Shown piece after piece: positions 19,573 through 21,512 of a stretch of 21,512 bases of DNA (its first letter is position 1; every line of letters starts with the position of its first letter). The DNA comes from Acanthaster planci (taxonomy: Eukaryota > Echinodermata > Asteroidea > Valvatida > Acanthasteridae). The translations under genes were made by a program, and so were the position numbers. The stretch is from assembly GCF_001949145.1 (NCBI RefSeq), contig NW_019091385.1:2910885-2932396 (forward strand), given 5' to 3'. The notes under the pieces were generated by a model. The model ran no database searches. It saw only the letters and a program-made list of their open reading frames with translations, and was not told where the DNA came from.

Positions 19573-19613
19573 AATACAGGCGATTTCCAATACAGTGCGC
19601 CACCAAGAGTTGA
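19573..19613. mobile_element. Partial copy of the intron-10 MITE end
   Basis: AATACAGGCGATTTCCAATA followed by CAGTGCGCCACCAAGAGTTG matches the left arm at 8561-8605 (AATACGGGCGATTCACAATA, GTGCGCCTCCAAGAGTT) with a small deletion and a few substitutions. The opposite inverted end is not seen nearby, so this is a truncated or strongly diverged copy. Confidence 0.5.
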
Positions 19614-20127
19614 CCATGGACAGGCCACTTTCAAGTTGAAGGTCGACACGCAGCCATGATTAAGTGCATTTTATATGTAATTTGGGGATAGTTGATTGAG
19701 GCGTTTTCTGCACCCACAAAACTATCATTTTGACGACCTAACATCTATTCACAATAAGGAATTTTGAATTTTCAATCAAGACGATGATAAACAAACATTC
19801 GAAAAAAAATCAAGTTTTCCTTGCACAGCTCAGTTAGTGAATGAGATTTTGTGGACTATTCATCCCATAATACACCATGAAAAATGCCTCTCCATGACAA
19901 CCTTTGGGTGGTAAACTGCATTGTGAATCATCTGTGTTAATTAACGACTGAATAATCTACCTGGCCATGTTTAGGAATGGATCGATCAACATTCTACCTG
20001 CCATAATTTCATGTTCATATCATTCATGGCGTGATCACAAAAGTTATGCAGATTTGTTTGAAAGGAATTTATATTAATTTTTTTATGTGATGAGGGGATT
20101 TTTGCCAGGTTTTATTCAGTCGTTGAA

Positions 20128-20288
20128 TATACAGCTGTGAATGTTTCACATTCCTGCAACAGAATGGATCATTTTTTACGAGATGAAATGGAATATTCGG
20201 CTTCACCTTCTGGAAGAGAATATTCCACCTGTCATCTCATAACTATTCCTTCCACTACAGGAGTGAAGAAGCACTCACTATTTGTATA
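20128..20288. mobile_element. Palindromic element (MITE-like)
   Basis: GAGATGAAATGGAATATTC (20180-20198) faces GAATATTCCACCTGTCATCTC (20218-20238). Further out, ATTCCTGCAACAGAA (20150-20164) faces TTCCACTACAGGAGT (20250-20264). Weaker pairing extends to ATACAGCTGTGAATG and CACTATTTGTAT. The unpaired centre is about 19 bp. It has no coding capacity. Confidence 0.5.
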
Positions 20289-21123
20289 CTAAGGACCATT
20301 CATAAACAGTGTCACACCCAAGCTGGGGGGGATGTACCTTGGGGAGCCCTTTAGGTTTTCTTTTTTTCCTTTTTTTTGAAAAACAAAGATGCAGTATACG
20401 CCTTAACTTCAAAATATCAGCTCTGATAGATAGCCATACATACATCCCAGTCCTCTATGGAGAAACAGGGGAGGGGTTTTAGCATCTTGAGCTATTTGGA
20501 GGTAAATTCTGGTCTAAGCCCGCATGATAAATCGTGGGTGTGCCACTGTTCTTAAGTACAACACAGCAAAAGCACTATTTTCAGTAAGACACGGATGTGA
20601 TTATATTCAGCAGCTGTAGTTCGCCGTCCTCTTATCTGCTGATGATGTGTGCCTTGAAGAATCTACAGAAAAAAAGAGAAAGTGGAAAAAATTACTTCAA
20701 AAGTGAGTCTCAATCAGCAGAAATTAAGTCAGCAGAAGAATATTGTCATCGTTTGGCTTGCATCTTTCCAAACAGAAACACTTTCTTGGGCTCCCTTGTT
20801 TTGGTTTTTTTAAGGAAAAGGTATGTCTCCTTGATATTTCTAGAGCTGAAGTTAAATTTCAGAATCACAACCAAAAGTTTAAACCCACAAGCAGAATGGT
20901 ACTGATAAACCCTGATAGGATGGCAAACAAAAATTGTGATTGGCCATTTTGGAATGCGAAGTACGTTAGCAGAATATTCTACTACTAGTAAACAGGCAGT
21001 AGTTTCTCATTCAGTTGAATGGAATTTTATTCACCCAAAGAACTGCATTGATTGAATGCATAACAAGCAGGATCATCAATTCATCTGTTTGTTTTCCTCA
21101 AGGGCATCAATCCGTTTTGTAAA
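20289..21123. other. Region with no recognised gene
   Basis: A pyrimidine-rich run near 20360-20380 and an open plus-strand frame (20597-20905, 102 residues) are present. The frame lacks any recognisable domain, and its Lys/Ser/Phe-rich composition matches AT-rich non-coding DNA. Confidence 0.35.
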
Positions 21124-21407
21124 GTGGGGGGGGACATAGTTCTGATCAGAACAAATGTGAGCGTGAAGCGCGAAGCTTTGAGCAGTGTGGGGTCCGGGGC
21201 CCACTCAGGGGTCCCCGAAAGTTTTGGAGTATAAATTGCTCTGTTGTGTGATCTGAGACAATGATTTTTCTATTTTAGCCAGTTTTTTAACAATTGCCTT
21301 TGCAACCTATACATTTTCATTTAGGTTTGGGAAAAAAGTGGGGGGGGGACAATTGATATAGTAACCCCCCACTTGAAAAAGTGGGACATGTCCCCCCCGT
21401 CCCCCAC
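21124..21407. repeat. Dispersed repeat with G/C-homopolymer ends
   Basis: GTGGGGGGGGACAT at the left is mirrored by ACATGTCCCCCCCGTCCCCC at the right. Between them lies GAGCGTGAAGCGCGAAGC and then GGGGTCCGGGGCCC, a composition typical of high-copy repeats in marine invertebrates. A second G-run at 21339 can pair with CCCCCCAC at 21365 as a hairpin. The family is unassigned. Confidence 0.45.
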
Positions 21408-21435
21408 CAATTAACACCCATGGTTTTCCTCCCAG

Positions 21436-21471
21436 TTTCACCTGTGGTTCCTTAGTGTTGTCTGTGATGAG
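21436..21471 (+). CDS. Weak candidate 36-bp exon at window edge
   Basis: A good acceptor (GGTTTTCCTCCCAG|TTTCAC) and a good donor (GATGAG|GTGAGT) bracket 36 nt that is open in phase 0 (FHLWFLSVVCDE). The minus strand is also open here from the window end (contains LDKDDAWLLTSSQTTL). Only the splice-site quality supports it. Confidence 0.15.
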
Positions 21472-21512
21472 GTGAGTAGCCATGCGTCATCCTTGTCCAG
21501 ATGGGCTGCAGG

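Noticed and set aside
20597-20905. 102-residue plus-strand frame, Ser/Lys-rich start
   Set aside because: A possible acceptor (TTATATTCAG) stands upstream, but no partner exon or recognisable protein was found.

Overview
This is eukaryotic, animal nuclear DNA. Genes are split into short exons (57-318 bp) by introns of about 0.2-1.2 kb with GT-AG borders. The rest is AT-rich and carries several small foldback transposons, minisatellites and a tRNA-like sequence. A compact, vertebrate-like CWH43 gene together with many small inverted-repeat elements suggests a marine invertebrate, perhaps a deuterostome such as a lancelet or acorn worm. The lineage cannot be fixed from this window.

The one gene that can be fully reconstructed is CWH43 (PGAP2-interacting protein, a GPI-anchor lipid-remodelling factor) on the minus strand. 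Fourteen coding exons run from the ATG at 16168 down to the TAG at 6673. Every junction keeps a legal splice site and a matching phase. The coding lengths add to 2304 nt, giving 767 residues. The protein has an acidic N-terminal extension, a multi-pass membrane region of about 10 segments, and a C-terminal domain of the endonuclease/exonuclease/phosphatase type.

At the left edge (652-1420, plus strand) are the last two coding exons of an unidentified gene that runs towards CWH43. Its penultimate exon is followed by a 29-bp tandem repeat that duplicates the splice donor. Upstream of it, inside the same gene's intron, lies a 73-nt tRNA-like sequence on the minus strand between two 18-bp near-identical direct repeats.

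The space between the two convergent genes (1421-6672) holds no recognisable coding sequence. It contains a 567-bp element with TTAA target duplications and CCACTT-type inverted ends (piggyBac-like, non-autonomous) just downstream of the CWH43 stop. CWH43 introns carry a 184-bp palindromic MITE (intron 10), an 18-bp minisatellite (intron 8), a short GT-rich tandem repeat (intron 10), and a 424-bp foldback element built from arrays of 16-bp units (intron 1).

Upstream of CWH43 (16.2-21.5 kb) I recognise no gene with confidence. Two weak exon candidates (17101-17176 and 17806-17877) and a possible 36-bp exon at the right edge are listed with low confidence. Also present are a palindromic element near 20.2 kb, a partial second copy of the intron-10 MITE near 19.6 kb, and a G/C-tract dispersed repeat at 21.1-21.4 kb. 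I saw no clear evidence of a new biological system. The most notable points are the mobile-element structures and the duplicated splice donor.
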